64,000 nucleotides of DNA from Vibrio orientalis CIP 102891 = ATCC 33934 (GCF_000176235.1 NZ_ACZV01000002.1:62001-126000), one strand, 5' to 3'. Positions 38,934-48,843 are shown, counted from the first letter of the stretch. A program made the numbers and translations. The notes: generated from the letters alone by a model not told the origin.

Positions 38934-39691
38934 TGAGCGACAACTTGCTTAAAATTTTGATAAGTAATGATGATGGCGTGCATGCTGAAGGCATTCATAC
39001 TTTGGCTGATGCATTACGTGATATGGCTGAAGTCACGATTGTTGCTCCTGACCGAAATCGCTCTGGTGCATCGAACTCATTAACGCTTGAGCAGCCTCTG
39101 CGAGTCAATGAGATTGCACCAAAGGTCTACTCGGTGCAAGGAACGCCGACCGACTGCGTTCACTTTGCTCTTAACGAGTTGATGAAAGATGAATTGCCAG
39201 ACTTAGTGCTGACGGGGATTAACCACGGTGCAAACCTTGGTGATGATGTCTTGTACTCTGGTACCGTGGCCGCCGCGATGGAGGGACACTTCCTTGGGGT
39301 GCAATCTATCGCATTCTCGCTCGTTGGTAAGGCAAATTTTGCCACAGCGGCTGTGATAGCGCGTCAATTGGTTTCGCAGCATGCGAACAAACCAATTCCA
39401 ACTAACCGATTGTTAAATGTCAATGTGCCTGATTTAGCTTACGATGCATTAAAGGGAACGCAAGTCACTCGACTTGGTGCACGTCATCACGCTGAAGCGA
39501 TGATTAAGCAGAAAGATCCGCGTGGACATGATATTTATTGGTTAGGTCCTCCAGGTAAAGAGCAGGATGCTGGCGAAGGCACGGATTTTTATGCTATCGA
39601 ACAAGGCTTTGTTTCAATCACACCGTTACAAGTGGATTTAACGGCTCATGAGTCGATACAAAGCATGGGTAATTGGTTAAAGGATAGTTAA
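38933..39691 (+). CDS. surE: 5'/3'-nucleotidase SurE
   Basis: Metal-dependent nucleotidase and exopolyphosphatase associated with stationary-phase survival. 252 aa. N-terminal [14 protein letters not shown] with the metal-binding Asp pair, [13 protein letters not shown], and [35 protein letters not shown] follows. Part of truD-surE-pcm-nlpD-rpoS. Confidence 0.98.
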   Translation: MSDNLLKILISNDDGVHAEGIHTLADALRDMAEVTIVAPDRNRSGASNSLTLEQPLRVNEIAPKVYSVQGTPTDCVHFALNELMKDELPDLVLTGINHGANLGDDVLYSGTVAAAMEGHFLGVQSIAFSLVGKANFATAAVIARQLVSQHANKPIPTNRLLNVNVPDLAYDALKGTQVTRLGARHHAEAMIKQKDPRGHDIYWLGPPGKEQDAGEGTDFYAIEQGFVSITPLQVDLTAHESIQSMGNWLKDS

Positions 39692-39693
39692 GC

Positions 39694-40320
39694 ATGACAA
39701 ACCCACATGCCGATAGATTGCGAGATTTTCTGATTGCGAATGGGATTCAAGACCAGAAAGTACTCGATGCCATTTATAGATTGCCGCGAGAGCAATTTGT
39801 CTCTCAGGCAATGATTCATCAAGCCTATGACAACAATGCGCTGCCGATAGGACAAGGACAAACTATTTCTCAGCCATACATCGTGGCGAAGATGACAGAA
39901 ATGTTGGAGCTCACACATAGCAGTAAGGTGCTTGAAGTCGGTACCGGCTCTGGTTATCAAACTGCAGTATTGTCGCAGCTTGTAGAACATGTTTATTCGA
40001 TTGAACGTATTAAGACCCTGCAATGGGAAGCAAAGCGTCGCTTAAAGCAGTTGGATATTTATAATATATCCACTAAGCATGGTGATGGCTGGCAAGGCTG
40101 GGCGGCGAAAGGGCCGTTTGACGCCATCATTGTTACCGCTGCGGCTGAGTCAGTTCCATCGGCACTCTTAGAACAACTGAAAGAGGGCGGGATATTGATG
40201 ATCCCTGTCGGAACGGATGAGCAGCAATTGCTAAAAATAGTTCGTAGTGGTGATGAGTTTCTTTCTGAAGTGATAGAAATGGTTCGTTTTGTTCCTTTGG
40301 TTGCTGGTGATCTAGCGTAG
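39694..40320 (+). CDS. pcm: Protein-L-isoaspartate O-methyltransferase
   Basis: Repairs isoaspartyl residues in aged proteins using SAM. 208 aa, equal to E. coli. Seen: [34 protein letters not shown] motif [18 protein letters not shown] (about 79-96), and [22 protein letters not shown]. Two bases separate it from surE and from nlpD, consistent with one transcript. Confidence 0.98.
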   Translation: MTNPHADRLRDFLIANGIQDQKVLDAIYRLPREQFVSQAMIHQAYDNNALPIGQGQTISQPYIVAKMTEMLELTHSSKVLEVGTGSGYQTAVLSQLVEHVYSIERIKTLQWEAKRRLKQLDIYNISTKHGDGWQGWAAKGPFDAIIVTAAAESVPSALLEQLKEGGILMIPVGTDEQQLLKIVRSGDEFLSEVIEMVRFVPLVAGDLA

Positions 40321-40322
40321 CG

Positions 40323-41231
40323 ATGAAGTTTAAGTCTTACTTTTTATTAGTCTTAGGTATTTGCAGTACATTATTAGGATGTGCTGCGCATTCCCCTGCG
40401 CCTGTGACTGGATTAAAGAAAGACTATAGTTCGGTTTCTCGAGGGAGTTATCGAGGAAGCTACTACCAAGTCGAAAAAGGCGATACGCTGTATTTTATAG
40501 CCTATGTCACAGACAAAGATGTAAGTGAAATCATTAGTTACAACGGATTAACCAAACCTTACACCATCTTTCCGGGGCAAAAACTCAAACTTTGGCAACC
40601 TGCTTATAATGCGCCAGCGTACGGTGGTACAGGGGCCGGCGTTGCTGTAGCTGCTGTTACTACTCCTTCTACTCCAAAACAGAATACGGCGTCGAGTAAA
40701 AACTCTACTCAAAAGGTTAATACGGCCAGCTCGAAAAACAATCAACAAGTGGCGAAAAAACAACCGCCAAAGAAGGTTGATCAATCGAAATCAAAGGAGT
40801 ATGTTGAATCTACTGGTAAACAAAATGTTAATAAAAATACCAGTAATACATCAACAAACAACAACGTTTCCAAGTGGCTATGGCCAACTAAAGGGAGAGT
40901 AATCAAAAACTTTTCTGCTGGGGATCAAGGGAACAAAGGCATTGATATCGCAGGGCAGCGAGGACAATCCATTGTTTCTACAGCAGGCGGCACCGTGGTT
41001 TATTCGGGCAATGCACTACGTGGTTACGGTAATCTCGTGATTATAAAACATAACGACAATTACCTCAGTGCATACGCACATAATGATCGGTTGCTAGTAC
41101 GCGAAGGGCAAAGTGTCAAAGCTGGTCAAAAAATCGCAACAATGGGCAGCTCTGGAGCCAGCAGTGTTCGCTTACACTTTGAAATTCGCTATCAAGGTAA
41201 GTCAGTGAATCCAAAACGCTACTTACCGTAA
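40323..41231 (+). CDS. nlpD: Murein hydrolase activator lipoprotein NlpD
   Basis: Outer-membrane lipoprotein that activates amidase AmiC at the septum. 302 aa, clearly shorter than E. coli NlpD (379) mainly through a shorter linker. Lipobox STLLGC with Cys20; LysM domain YYQVEKGDTLYFIAYVT (about 50-95). A low-complexity Asn/Thr/Lys/Ser linker follows (about 108-180). The C-terminal LytM/M23 domain lacks the first metal ligands (GNKGIDIAG instead of an HxGxD motif), as expected for a non-catalytic activator. The main rpoS promoter normally lies inside this gene. Confidence 0.96.
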   Translation: MKFKSYFLLVLGICSTLLGCAAHSPAPVTGLKKDYSSVSRGSYRGSYYQVEKGDTLYFIAYVTDKDVSEIISYNGLTKPYTIFPGQKLKLWQPAYNAPAYGGTGAGVAVAAVTTPSTPKQNTASSKNSTQKVNTASSKNNQQVAKKQPPKKVDQSKSKEYVESTGKQNVNKNTSNTSTNNNVSKWLWPTKGRVIKNFSAGDQGNKGIDIAGQRGQSIVSTAGGTVVYSGNALRGYGNLVIIKHNDNYLSAYAHNDRLLVREGQSVKAGQKIATMGSSGASSVRLHFEIRYQGKSVNPKRYLP

Positions 41232-41302
41232 AAACTTACTGTTAGGTAATATAGCGACATTAGACGTAGTAATGTCTTGCTAGCTCGCCAGGGGGAGGCG
41301 CT

Positions 41303-42274
41303 ATGAGTATCAGCAATGCAGCAACGAAAGTCGAAGAATTCGAAATTGATCAAGAAACAGTTCAATCGCAAAAAACGACCAAACCTAAACAAGCTGAAGA
41401 GGCTAAAGAAGAGTTTGATGCATCGACGAAGAGTCTAGATGCGACACAACTCTACTTAGGCGAAATTGGCTTTTCTCCACTACTTACCGCCGAAGAAGAA
41501 GTTCTATACGCCCGTCGTGCCTTACGAGGTGACGAAGCTGCGCGTAAACGTATGATTGAAAGTAACCTTCGCTTAGTAGTGAAAATTTCCCGTCGTTACA
41601 GCAATCGTGGTCTTGCACTACTTGATCTTATTGAAGAAGGAAACTTAGGTTTAATTCGAGCGGTTGAGAAATTTGACCCTGAACGTGGTTTTAGATTCTC
41701 TACCTACGCAACATGGTGGATTCGTCAAACCATAGAGCGCGCTCTGATGAACCAAACACGTACCATCCGTTTACCTATCCACGTCGTTAAAGAGCTCAAT
41801 ATTTATCTGCGAACCGCTCGTGAGCTATCGCAAAAACTTGACCATGAGCCGACGGCGGAAGAGATAGCTACTCAACTTGATAAACCCGTAGATGACGTGA
41901 GTAAAATGCTACGTTTGAATGAACGTATTAGCTCCGTTGATACACCAATTGGTGGCGATGGTGAAAAGGCTCTACTTGATATTATTCCTGATATTAACAA
42001 TTCTGACCCTGAAGTTTCGACGCAGGATGATGATATCAAGAGCTCTTTGATTCATTGGTTAGACGAACTGAACCCTAAACAGAAAGAAGTATTAGCACGT
42101 CGCTTTGGCTTGCTTGGCTATGAGCCTTCAACTTTGGAAGAAGTTGGACGTGAAATCAATCTGACTCGTGAACGCGTTCGTCAAATTCAAGTTGAAGGGT
42201 TACGCCGCTTAAGAGAGATCCTGATCAAACAAGGTTTGAATATGGAAAATCTATTTAGTGTGGCAGAAGAGTAG
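41303..42274 (+). CDS. rpoS: RNA polymerase sigma factor RpoS
   Basis: Stationary-phase and general stress sigma factor. 323 aa. Sigma-70 family regions: 1.2 [21 protein letters not shown] (about 48-68), 2 [59 protein letters not shown], 3, and 4.2 [29 protein letters not shown]. Distinguished from RpoD by its short length without region 1.1 and insert, and by the nlpD neighbour. GGGGGAGGCG precedes the start. Confidence 0.99.
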   Translation: MSISNAATKVEEFEIDQETVQSQKTTKPKQAEEAKEEFDASTKSLDATQLYLGEIGFSPLLTAEEEVLYARRALRGDEAARKRMIESNLRLVVKISRRYSNRGLALLDLIEEGNLGLIRAVEKFDPERGFRFSTYATWWIRQTIERALMNQTRTIRLPIHVVKELNIYLRTARELSQKLDHEPTAEEIATQLDKPVDDVSKMLRLNERISSVDTPIGGDGEKALLDIIPDINNSDPEVSTQDDDIKSSLIHWLDELNPKQKEVLARRFGLLGYEPSTLEEVGREINLTRERVRQIQVEGLRRLREILIKQGLNMENLFSVAEE

Positions 42275-42289
42275 AATACTCTAGAAGAG

Positions 42290-42317
42290 AAAAGCCTCGC
42301 TGATGCGAGGCTTTTTT
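42290..42317. terminator. Terminator between rpoS and the CorC-like gene
   Basis: AAAAGCCTCGC-TGAT-GCGAGGCTTTTTT; serves rpoS on plus and, through the A run, the convergent gene on minus. Confidence 0.9.
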
Positions 42318-42336
42318 GATCCGCCTGACAGACAGG

Positions 42337-43608
42337 TTATTCTGATTTGAGGACAGGAAAGACTTTTACCAGCTTAATTCGATTTTCTTCGAGCTCGACA
42401 ATTTCCATCGGATGACCAGATACCTGAACACTTAAGTGGCTTTCTGGAATATCTTCTAAGTGCTCAAGGATTAGACCGTTGAGTGTTCTTGGGCCATCGG
42501 TTGGCAACTTCCACTTTAGGCCCTTGTTAATGTCACGGATATTGGCACTGCCTTCGATAAGGAAACTGCCATCACCTTGTGGTGTGATTTCATCAGATAG
42601 GCTTGGTGCAATGGAAGTGGTAAATTCACCGACAATTTCTTCCAGAATATCCTCTAAGGTCACAAGGCCAATAATGTCACCATATTCATCGACAATAAGA
42701 CCAATACGCTCTTTATTGCGTTGAAACTTAAGTAACTGGACATTAAGAGGCGTGCCTTCTGGAATAAAATAGACCTCATCAGCAGCGCGAAGCAGCGTCT
42801 CTTTGGTGAACTCATTCTTCTCCAGCATTAAGCGATATGATTCACGTAAGCGCAGCATACCAACCACTTCATCAATCTGATCGCGGTAAAGAACCACGCG
42901 GCCATGAGGAGAGTGAGTTAACTGTCTAACGATCGATTTCCAATCATCATTGATGTCGATTCCGGTAATTTCATTTCTCGGCACCATGATGTCGTTTACC
43001 GTGACATGCTCTAGGTCGAGAATCGAAATCAGCATATCTTGGTGACGGCGCGGGATTAAGCTGCCAGCTTCATTTACTACGGTTCGGAGTTCTTCTGAAC
43101 TGAGGTGGTCATCACCACTGTGAGCTACTTTGATGCCGAGTAAGCGAATAAAACCATTGGTAATGAAGTTCACTAGCATAACTAGCGGCGAAAGCAGCTT
43201 CATTAAAATGGTAAGAATAATACTACTGGCATAAGAAACACGCTCAGGGTAGAGCGAGGCAAGTGTTTTTGGCGTGACTTCAGCAAAGACAAGCACCACC
43301 ATGGTGAGGGCGCCAGTGGCAATGGCGACACCGAGATCGCCATAAAGACGCATACCTAAGATGGTCGCGATAGCCGAAGCGAGAATATTAACGAGGTTGT
43401 TGCCAATTAAGATAAGCCCAATAAGGCGATCTGGACGGTCGAGCAGCTTTTCTACTCGTTTTGCCCCTTTATGACCGTTGTTTGCTAGGTGCTTGAGGCG
43501 GTATCGGTTCAAAGACATCATCCCTGTCTCTGAGCCTGAAAAATATCCTGAAATAATGATAAGACACGCGAGTAGCGCAAATAAGATACCCGTTGATATG
43601 TCGTCCAA
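42337..43608 (-). CDS. HlyC/CorC (CNNM) family membrane transporter with CBS domains, YfjD-like
   Basis: 423 aa. N-terminal DUF21/CNNM membrane domain (about 1-180, three to four helices, GYFSGSETGMMSLNRYRLKHLA near 20-41). A CBS pair follows (about 195-325, VNDIMVPRNEITGI and DEVYFIPEGTPLNVQLLKFQ), then a C-terminal CorC_HlyC domain (DGSFLIEGSANIRDINKGL). Members are implicated in Mg2+/Co2+ efflux; substrate here is inferred. Paired with the next gene and ffh as in E. coli yfjD-ypjD-ffh. Confidence 0.93.
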   Translation of the reverse strand: MDDISTGILFALLACLIIISGYFSGSETGMMSLNRYRLKHLANNGHKGAKRVEKLLDRPDRLIGLILIGNNLVNILASAIATILGMRLYGDLGVAIATGALTMVVLVFAEVTPKTLASLYPERVSYASSIILTILMKLLSPLVMLVNFITNGFIRLLGIKVAHSGDDHLSSEELRTVVNEAGSLIPRRHQDMLISILDLEHVTVNDIMVPRNEITGIDINDDWKSIVRQLTHSPHGRVVLYRDQIDEVVGMLRLRESYRLMLEKNEFTKETLLRAADEVYFIPEGTPLNVQLLKFQRNKERIGLIVDEYGDIIGLVTLEDILEEIVGEFTTSIAPSLSDEITPQGDGSFLIEGSANIRDINKGLKWKLPTDGPRTLNGLILEHLEDIPESHLSVQVSGHPMEIVELEENRIKLVKVFPVLKSE

Positions 43609-43697
43609 AGCTTATCTTTTCCTTATGATTGTTTGGTTAATTTATGACCTAAACTGCGCGTTAAGTCAATTTCAAATACGGAGTGAAATATTGTAAA

Positions 43698-43726
43698 AGA
43701 AAGGTGCACTTGATGCACCTTTCTCT
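43698..43726 (-). terminator. Terminator of the YpjD-like gene
   Basis: AGAAAGGTGCA and TGCACCTTTCT form an 11-bp perfect stem; minus strand continues TTTAC. Confidence 0.7.
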
Positions 43727-43731
43727 CTTGA

Positions 43732-44526
43732 TTAGTTAAGAATGATCTCGCGGACAAAGCGACTACCGAAGTAGGCTAAAGTAAGCAAGGTTGCTCCAGC
43801 TACTGCAAACCAAGTCACTTTTCTTCCGCGCCAACCTTTTCGGTAGTGGCCCCAAAGTAGGACAGAGTAAACCACCCAAGCAATAAACGAGAGAATGCCT
43901 TTATGCGCTTTTCCCTGGGCAAACATATCTTGAACAAACACAAAACCAGTTAATAGTGTGCCTGTGAGTAGCACGTTACCGATCAAGATAATATTGAATA
44001 GCTGACGCTCGACCATCAGCAATGGTGGTAAGTTTGGATTAATGGCCAGCGCTTTTTTGGCTTTTAGTTTGTGATCCAACCAAGCCAGTTGCAGTGCATA
44101 GAGTGCACCAATCGTTAAGGTTGAATAGGAAAATAGCGCTAAAGAGATATGAATAAGCAGCTTAGGGTCTTGTTCAAGATGAGTAATATAGGTGCTTGGT
44201 AAGAAAGCGGCTGCGACTAAGTTAAGTGCTGAAAAACTGTATACCACAGGCAATAAGAACCACAGGCGAGTTTTTAGCATGGCCCCACTCATCACCAAGG
44301 AAATGATAAAGCTAATAAGAGAAGCAACGTTAAGGATACTTAGGTTTTGACCTGAATAGCCTAAGATAAGATCGCTAAGCAACCACGCATGAAAAGCCAG
44401 CGCAAGAATAGCACTGACGAAAACGGTTTTAACGCGGATACCTGTCTGATGAACAAGTCCCGGAACTATGGTTGCAATTGCTAATGAATAGAGTATTGCA
44501 GCAACAACGGCGATTAAGTTGTCCAT
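43732..44526 (-). CDS. CcsA-like cytochrome c assembly family membrane protein, YpjD-like
   Basis: 264 aa, about eight hydrophobic helices. The C-terminal half carries the CytC_asm (CcmC/CcsA) domain with conserved His residues (HISLALFSYSTLTIGALYALQLAWLD and GKAHKGILSFIAWVVYSVLLWGHYRKGW) and the tryptophan-poor variant of the WWD region. The function of YpjD in bacteria that use the Ccm system I is not clear. Divergent from ffh. Confidence 0.9.
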   Translation of the reverse strand: MDNLIAVVAAILYSLAIATIVPGLVHQTGIRVKTVFVSAILALAFHAWLLSDLILGYSGQNLSILNVASLISFIISLVMSGAMLKTRLWFLLPVVYSFSALNLVAAAFLPSTYITHLEQDPKLLIHISLALFSYSTLTIGALYALQLAWLDHKLKAKKALAINPNLPPLLMVERQLFNIILIGNVLLTGTLLTGFVFVQDMFAQGKAHKGILSFIAWVVYSVLLWGHYRKGWRGRKVTWFAVAGATLLTLAYFGSRFVREIILN

Positions 44527-44638
44527 TATTCTCTAACAGCTGGTGGATTTTTAACAAATTATACCCTGCATCAACGGCTTGAGCTATGAATTATCACTTT
44601 CATTTCCTCAGCATGAGATATCAAAAGTAATCTAGGCA

Positions 44639-44668
44639 GTGTCAAGCTAGGGTTGGCTAAGGTATACT
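44639..44668 (+). promoter_or_regulatory. Candidate ffh promoter
   Basis: GTGTCA, 18-bp spacer, TATACT, about 66 bp before ffh. Confidence 0.5.
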
Positions 44669-44734
44669 CATAGTAATTTTCGCCAAAAGTGATGGGCGAG
44701 CCTACTTGCAAACCGTCTAGGTAAAGAGACAAAG

Positions 44735-46129
44735 ATGTTTGAGAATTTAACGGATCGATTATCCAAAACGCTGAAAAACATCAGCGGTAAAGGTCGACTG
44801 ACCGAAGATAATATTAAAGATACGTTGCGCGAAGTGCGCATGGCACTTCTTGAAGCTGACGTAGCACTGCCTGTAGTACGTGACTTTATTAAGCGTATTA
44901 AAGAGAGTGCAGTGGGTGTAGAGGTGTCGAAATCTCTAACGCCAGGACAAGAGTTCATTAAGATTGTTCAATCTGAGCTAGAAGCAGTAATGGGAGAGTC
45001 AAACGAGGCTCTTAACCTAGCGGCTCAGCCACCAGCGGTGATCTTAATGGCGGGTCTGCAGGGGGCAGGTAAAACCACCTCTGTAGGTAAGCTATCTAAA
45101 CTTTTAACCGAGCGTGATAAAAAGAAAGTCTTGGTCGTTTCTGCCGACGTTTACCGTCCGGCGGCGATTAAACAACTAGAAACATTGGCAACTGACGTTG
45201 GTGTGGACTTCTTCCCATCGACAGCTGATCAGAAGCCTCTCGATATTGCTAATGCAGCAATTGACCACGCGAAGAAAAAATTCTACGACGTACTTATTGT
45301 CGATACCGCAGGTCGTTTAGCCGTTGATGAGCAAATGATGGCTGAAATTCAACAGCTACATACTGCTATTAGTCCAGTCGAGACACTATTCGTTGTTGAT
45401 GCAATGACGGGTCAAGATGCGGCGAATACGGCAAAAGCCTTTGGCGACACTCTGCCATTAACTGGTGTGATTCTTACCAAAGTGGATGGTGATGCACGTG
45501 GTGGTGCGGCATTGTCTGTTCGTCATGTGACAGGTAAGCCAATTAAGTTCTTAGGTGTTGGTGAAAAGACTGATGCACTAGAACCGTTCCACCCAGATCG
45601 TGTGGCTTCACGTATTCTTGGTATGGGTGACGTACTGTCACTGATTGAAGACCTTCAACGTAATGTCGATACCGAAAAAGCAGAGAAACTAGCGAAAAAG
45701 TTCAAAGAGAAGAAAGGCTTTGACCTTGAAGACTTCCGTGAGCAGCTAGGACAAATGCAAAACATGGGCGGCATGATGGGCATGATGGATAAGCTGCCAG
45801 GCATGAGCAATCTACCGGACAACGTGAAAGATAAAGTTGACGACAAGATGTTCAAGCAGATGGAAGCGATCATCAACTCAATGACGATGAAAGAGCGTCA
45901 GCGCCCTGAACTTATCAAAGGTTCGCGTAAGAAGCGTATTGCAGCGGGCTCTGGTACACAGGTACAAGACGTTAACCGTTTGCTGAAGCAGTTCACCCAA
46001 ATGCAGAAGATGATGAAGAAGATGCAGAAAGGTGGCATGAAAGGCATGATGCGCAATATGCAAGGCATGATGGGCGGCATGGGTGGAATGGGCGGCGGCG
46101 GCGGCGGCTTCAATCCATTTGGTCGTTAA
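44735..46129 (+). CDS. ffh: Signal recognition particle protein Ffh
   Basis: GTPase that, with 4.5S RNA, targets nascent inner-membrane proteins to FtsY. 464 aa. N domain (1-85), G domain with GLQGAGKTTSVGKL (about 105-118), DTAGRLAVDEQMM (about 190) and TKVDGDARGG (about 247), then the methionine-rich M domain (about 325-464), including QMQNMGGMMGMMDKLPGM. An unusually long Met/Gly tail ends GGGGGGFNPFGR. A terminator follows at 46224. Confidence 0.98.
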   Translation: MFENLTDRLSKTLKNISGKGRLTEDNIKDTLREVRMALLEADVALPVVRDFIKRIKESAVGVEVSKSLTPGQEFIKIVQSELEAVMGESNEALNLAAQPPAVILMAGLQGAGKTTSVGKLSKLLTERDKKKVLVVSADVYRPAAIKQLETLATDVGVDFFPSTADQKPLDIANAAIDHAKKKFYDVLIVDTAGRLAVDEQMMAEIQQLHTAISPVETLFVVDAMTGQDAANTAKAFGDTLPLTGVILTKVDGDARGGAALSVRHVTGKPIKFLGVGEKTDALEPFHPDRVASRILGMGDVLSLIEDLQRNVDTEKAEKLAKKFKEKKGFDLEDFREQLGQMQNMGGMMGMMDKLPGMSNLPDNVKDKVDDKMFKQMEAIINSMTMKERQRPELIKGSRKKRIAAGSGTQVQDVNRLLKQFTQMQKMMKKMQKGGMKGMMRNMQGMMGGMGGMGGGGGGFNPFGR

Positions 46130-46216
46130 TTTCGTCTAGCGATAAAAATTTCAAGGTGTTAGCTAGCTCACAAACTTAAAACCAGTTTTATGTTGGTGAA
46201 AAAGTAGCTAAAGACC

Positions 46217-46244
46217 TTGCATTGCTCCGGAATAAGAGTAAAAT
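46217..46244 (+). promoter_or_regulatory. Candidate rpsP operon promoter overlapping the ffh terminator
   Basis: TTGCAT, 16-bp spacer, TAAAAT. The spacer and -10 coincide with the stem-loop of the ffh terminator. Confidence 0.45.
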
Positions 46245-46260
46245 TCCGGAGCTTTATTTT
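46224..46260 (+). terminator. Rho-independent terminator of ffh
   Basis: GCTCCGGAAT and ATTCCGGAGC form a 10-bp perfect stem followed by TTTATTTT. Confidence 0.85.
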
Positions 46261-46266
46261 GGCACG

Positions 46267-46316
46267 AGCCCCAAATCATTTAGCAATAAATGGTCTCTGG
46301 GGTTAATTTTATTTTT
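46267..46316 (+). promoter_or_regulatory. Terminator-like leader hairpin before rpsP
   Basis: AGCCCCA pairs with TGGGGTT around an inner CATTTA-GCAA-TAAATG hairpin, followed by TTAATTTTATTTTT, ending about 20 bp before the rpsP start. It looks like an attenuator in the ribosomal-protein operon leader. Confidence 0.55.
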
Positions 46317-46335
46317 GAGAAGCAAAGAGGACGAC

Positions 46336-46584
46336 ATGGTAACCATTCGTTTGGCACGTCACGGCGCTAAGAAGCGTCCATTTTATCAAATCGTAGTAGC
46401 GGACAGCCGCAATGCAGCAACTGGCCGTTTCATCGAGAAAGTTGGTTTCTTTAACCCAACTGCTCAAGGTCAAGAAGAAGGTCTACGTCTAGACCTAGAT
46501 CGCGTTAACCACTGGGTTGGTCAAGGCGCATCTCTATCTGACCGCGTTGCTAAGCTAGTTAAAGACGCTCAAAAAGCGGCTTAA
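46336..46584 (+). CDS. rpsP: 30S ribosomal protein S16
   Basis: 82 aa from the ATG at 46336 ([23 protein letters not shown]), preceded by AAAGAGGACGAC. The upstream in-frame extension to 46222 runs through the leader hairpins and is rejected. Begins the rpsP-rimM-trmD-rplS operon, identical in order to E. coli. Confidence 0.98.
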   Translation: MVTIRLARHGAKKRPFYQIVVADSRNAATGRFIEKVGFFNPTAQGQEEGLRLDLDRVNHWVGQGASLSDRVAKLVKDAQKAA

Positions 46585-46610
46585 TTCTTATCAAAAGAAG
46601 AAATTAGCTT

Positions 46611-47159
46611 ATGTCGATGAAAGGTAATGAAACGATGAGTGATAACAAGATTGTTGTGGGTAAGTTCGGTGCTTCTTACGGCATTCGTGGATGGCTTAAA
46701 GTTTTATCCTACACAGACAATGCTGAAAGCATATTTGATTACGCGCCTTGGTGGATTAACCAAGGTGGTCAGTGGGTTGAATACAAAGCAGAAAGCTGGA
46801 AGCGCCATAACAAAGGTTTGGTGGTAAAGCTGGAAGGTCTGGATGTGCGTGAAGACGCGCAATTACTGACCAATTTTGAGATTCTAATTGACCCTGCGGT
46901 ATTACCAGAATTGCCATCAGACGAGTTCTATTGGCGTGATTTGATTGGAATGCAAGTAGTAACTGATAAAGGTTACGATCTAGGTACTGTCTCTGACATG
47001 CTAGAAACTGGCTCCAACGATGTTTTGGTAATTAAAGCAAATCTAAAAGATGCTTTCGGGCAAAAGGAACGATTAATTCCGTTCCTTGAAGAGCAAGTGA
47101 TCAAAAATATTGATCGCGAAGCTCAACGGATCGAAGTTGACTGGGATCCTGGATTCTAA
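46611..47159 (+). CDS. rimM: Ribosome maturation factor RimM
   Basis: Assists 30S head assembly and binds S19. 182 aa. N-terminal RimM beta barrel ([23 protein letters not shown], about 13-35) and C-terminal PRC barrel domain ending [30 protein letters not shown]. Start at 46611 (MSMKGNETM) follows the usual Vibrio annotation; an ATG at 46635 is possible. 26 bp after rpsP. Confidence 0.97.
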   Translation: MSMKGNETMSDNKIVVGKFGASYGIRGWLKVLSYTDNAESIFDYAPWWINQGGQWVEYKAESWKRHNKGLVVKLEGLDVREDAQLLTNFEILIDPAVLPELPSDEFYWRDLIGMQVVTDKGYDLGTVSDMLETGSNDVLVIKANLKDAFGQKERLIPFLEEQVIKNIDREAQRIEVDWDPGF

Positions 47160-47186
47160 TCTCCAAATTGCCAGAGCGAGATAAAC

Positions 47187-47930
47187 ATGTGGGTTGGCGT
47201 AATAAGCCTATTTCCTGAAATGTTCCGTTCTGTTACCGATTTTGGAGTAACAGGTCAAGCGGTTAAAAAAGGTCTTTTGTCGATTGAGACTTGGAATCCT
47301 CGAGATTTCACGCACGACAAGCATCGCACTGTTGATGACAGACCTTATGGTGGTGGCCCAGGTATGCTGATGATGGTACAGCCTTTGCGCGATGCTATTC
47401 ATACAGCTAAGCAAGCCTCACCAGGTAAGACGAAAGTCATTTACCTTTCTCCTCAAGGTCGAAAACTAGACCAAAAAGGAGTCGAAGAGCTGGCAACAAA
47501 TGAGAACTTGCTTCTAATTTGTGGTCGCTACGAAGGGGTAGATGAGCGCGTCATCCAATCCGAAGTTGATGAAGAATGGTCAATCGGGGATTTTGTGATG
47601 ACAGGTGGGGAAATCCCAGCCATGACGTTAATTGATTCTGTCTCTCGGTTTGTACCGGGGGTACTAGGAGACTTTGCGTCTGCGGAAGAAGACTCTTTTG
47701 CTAATGGCTTACTCGATTGCCCGCACTATACGCGCCCTGAGGTGTTAGACGGTAAAGAAGTACCTGCGGTACTCAAGTCTGGTAACCATAAGGATATTCG
47801 TCACTGGCGACTTAAACAGTCGTTAGGCCGTACTTGGCTAAGAAGACCAGAACTCCTGGAAAACCTAGCTCTGACTGACGAACAGGAACAATTACTAGCC
47901 GAGTTCATTAAAGAACATCGTGCAAAGTAA
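47187..47930 (+). CDS. trmD: tRNA (guanine37-N1)-methyltransferase
   Basis: Methylates G37 next to the anticodon to prevent +1 frameshifts; SPOUT-class, knotted dimer. 247 aa. [13 protein letters not shown] start, [20 protein letters not shown], and the SAM-binding knot region [14 protein letters not shown] with [14 protein letters not shown]. Third gene of its operon. Confidence 0.99.
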   Translation: MWVGVISLFPEMFRSVTDFGVTGQAVKKGLLSIETWNPRDFTHDKHRTVDDRPYGGGPGMLMMVQPLRDAIHTAKQASPGKTKVIYLSPQGRKLDQKGVEELATNENLLLICGRYEGVDERVIQSEVDEEWSIGDFVMTGGEIPAMTLIDSVSRFVPGVLGDFASAEEDSFANGLLDCPHYTRPEVLDGKEVPAVLKSGNHKDIRHWRLKQSLGRTWLRRPELLENLALTDEQEQLLAEFIKEHRAK

Positions 47931-47971
47931 CCTATTAAATTTAGTATCAGTTTATTCTAGGAATATTAAAA

Positions 47972-48325
47972 ATGAGTAACATCATCAAGGCTCTTGAAGA
48001 AGAGCAAATGAAAAAAGACCTACCTAACTACGCACCTGGTGACACAGTTGTTGTTCAAGTTAAGGTAAAAGAAGGTGACCGTGAGCGTCTACAGGCTTTC
48101 GAAGGCGTTGTAATCGCAATCCGTAACCGTGGTCTACACTCTGCATTCACTGTACGTAAAATTTCTAACGGTGAAGGTGTAGAGCGTACGTTCCAAACTC
48201 ACTCTCCAATGGTTGATAGCATCGAAGTTAAACGCCGTGGTGCAGTACGTCGTGCCAAGTTGTACTACCTACGTGAGCGTTCTGGTAAGTCAGCTCGTAT
48301 CAAAGAGAAACTTGCTAAGAAGTAA
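47972..48325 (+). CDS. rplS: 50S ribosomal protein L19
   Basis: 117 aa protein at the 30S-50S interface. [65 protein letters not shown] and the [26 protein letters not shown] tail are diagnostic. Last gene of the operon, followed by a strong terminator. Confidence 0.99.
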   Translation: MSNIIKALEEEQMKKDLPNYAPGDTVVVQVKVKEGDRERLQAFEGVVIAIRNRGLHSAFTVRKISNGEGVERTFQTHSPMVDSIEVKRRGAVRRAKLYYLRERSGKSARIKEKLAKK

Positions 48326-48353
48326 TGCTATAACTAGCGTTCTCATAGTATTA

Positions 48354-48383
48354 GCGGAGGCCATTTGGCCTCCGCTTTTTTTT
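48354..48383 (+). terminator. Rho-independent terminator of rpsP-rplS operon
   Basis: GCGGAGGCC-ATTT-GGCCTCCGC followed by eight Ts. Confidence 0.95.
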
Positions 48384-48435
48384 GCGCTTCGCCTAGAGGT
48401 TTGAGTTCAGGCTTTGTCATCTTAGAAAAAGGTTC

Positions 48436-48538
48436 GTCATTCCATAGAGTGACGAAGGAGCGAGTAGGGAATCTCATTAAGCTTTCGCCTTGTGAAAAGA
48501 GATCCACAATTCGCTCGTACCTCACTCTTGAGGATGAC
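48436..48538 (+). repeat. Solitary full copy of the palindromic repeat
   Basis: 103 bp from GTCATTCCATAGAGTGACGA to CTCTTGAGGATGAC. Same orientation as the array at 60827. It lies between convergent rplS and yacG. The 323-bp gap 48326-48648 also holds two terminators and a heptamer repeat. Confidence 0.9.
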
Positions 48539-48565
48539 GGGATACTAATTTGTTTCTTCTTCAGA

Positions 48566-48595
48566 AATAAAAAAGCCGATGTTTTCACATCAGCT
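48566..48595 (-). terminator. Rho-independent terminator of yacG
   Basis: Minus strand AGCTGATGT and ACATCGGCT with a 4-nt loop, followed by TTTTTT. Confidence 0.75.
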
Positions 48596-48612
48596 CTTCA
48601 ACGTTCAATATT

Positions 48613-48647
48613 TTCGCTATTCGCTATTCGCTATTCGCTATTCGCTA
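48613..48647. repeat. Five perfect tandem copies of heptamer TTCGCTA
   Basis: Uninterrupted 7-bp unit repeated five times, starting one base after the yacG stop codon. A microsatellite outside coding sequence. Confidence 0.95.
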
Positions 48648-48648
48648 C

Positions 48649-48843
48649 TTAATACTGATCTTCTGACCAACCGTCTGAATCAGACATATCTGGTGCACCT
48701 GGAATCGTATTCTCTTCATCAGCCCACTCGCCAAAATCGATCATTTGGCACTGCTTACTACAGAATGGACGGAAAGGGCTTTGCTCTCCCCATTGAACGT
48801 CTTGGCCACATTGCGGACATGGCACTATGGTAATTTTTGACAT
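48649..48843 (-). CDS. yacG: DNA gyrase inhibitor YacG
   Basis: 64 aa zinc protein that binds GyrB and inhibits gyrase. Zinc ligands C9 and C12 in PCPQCG, then C28 and C32 in FCSKQCQ; tail acidic. Last gene of the pil-coaE-zapD-yacG cluster. Confidence 0.95.
   Translation of the reverse strand: MSKITIVPCPQCGQDVQWGEQSPFRPFCSKQCQMIDFGEWADEENTIPGAPDMSDSDGWSEDQY

Noticed and set aside
40869..41231. NlpD as an active M23 peptidase
   Set aside because: The HxGxD metal motif is replaced by NKGID, so it is an amidase activator, not an enzyme.
46222..46335. N-terminal extension of S16
   Set aside because: It would translate the ffh terminator and leader hairpin; S16 universally starts at the MVTIRLAR position.
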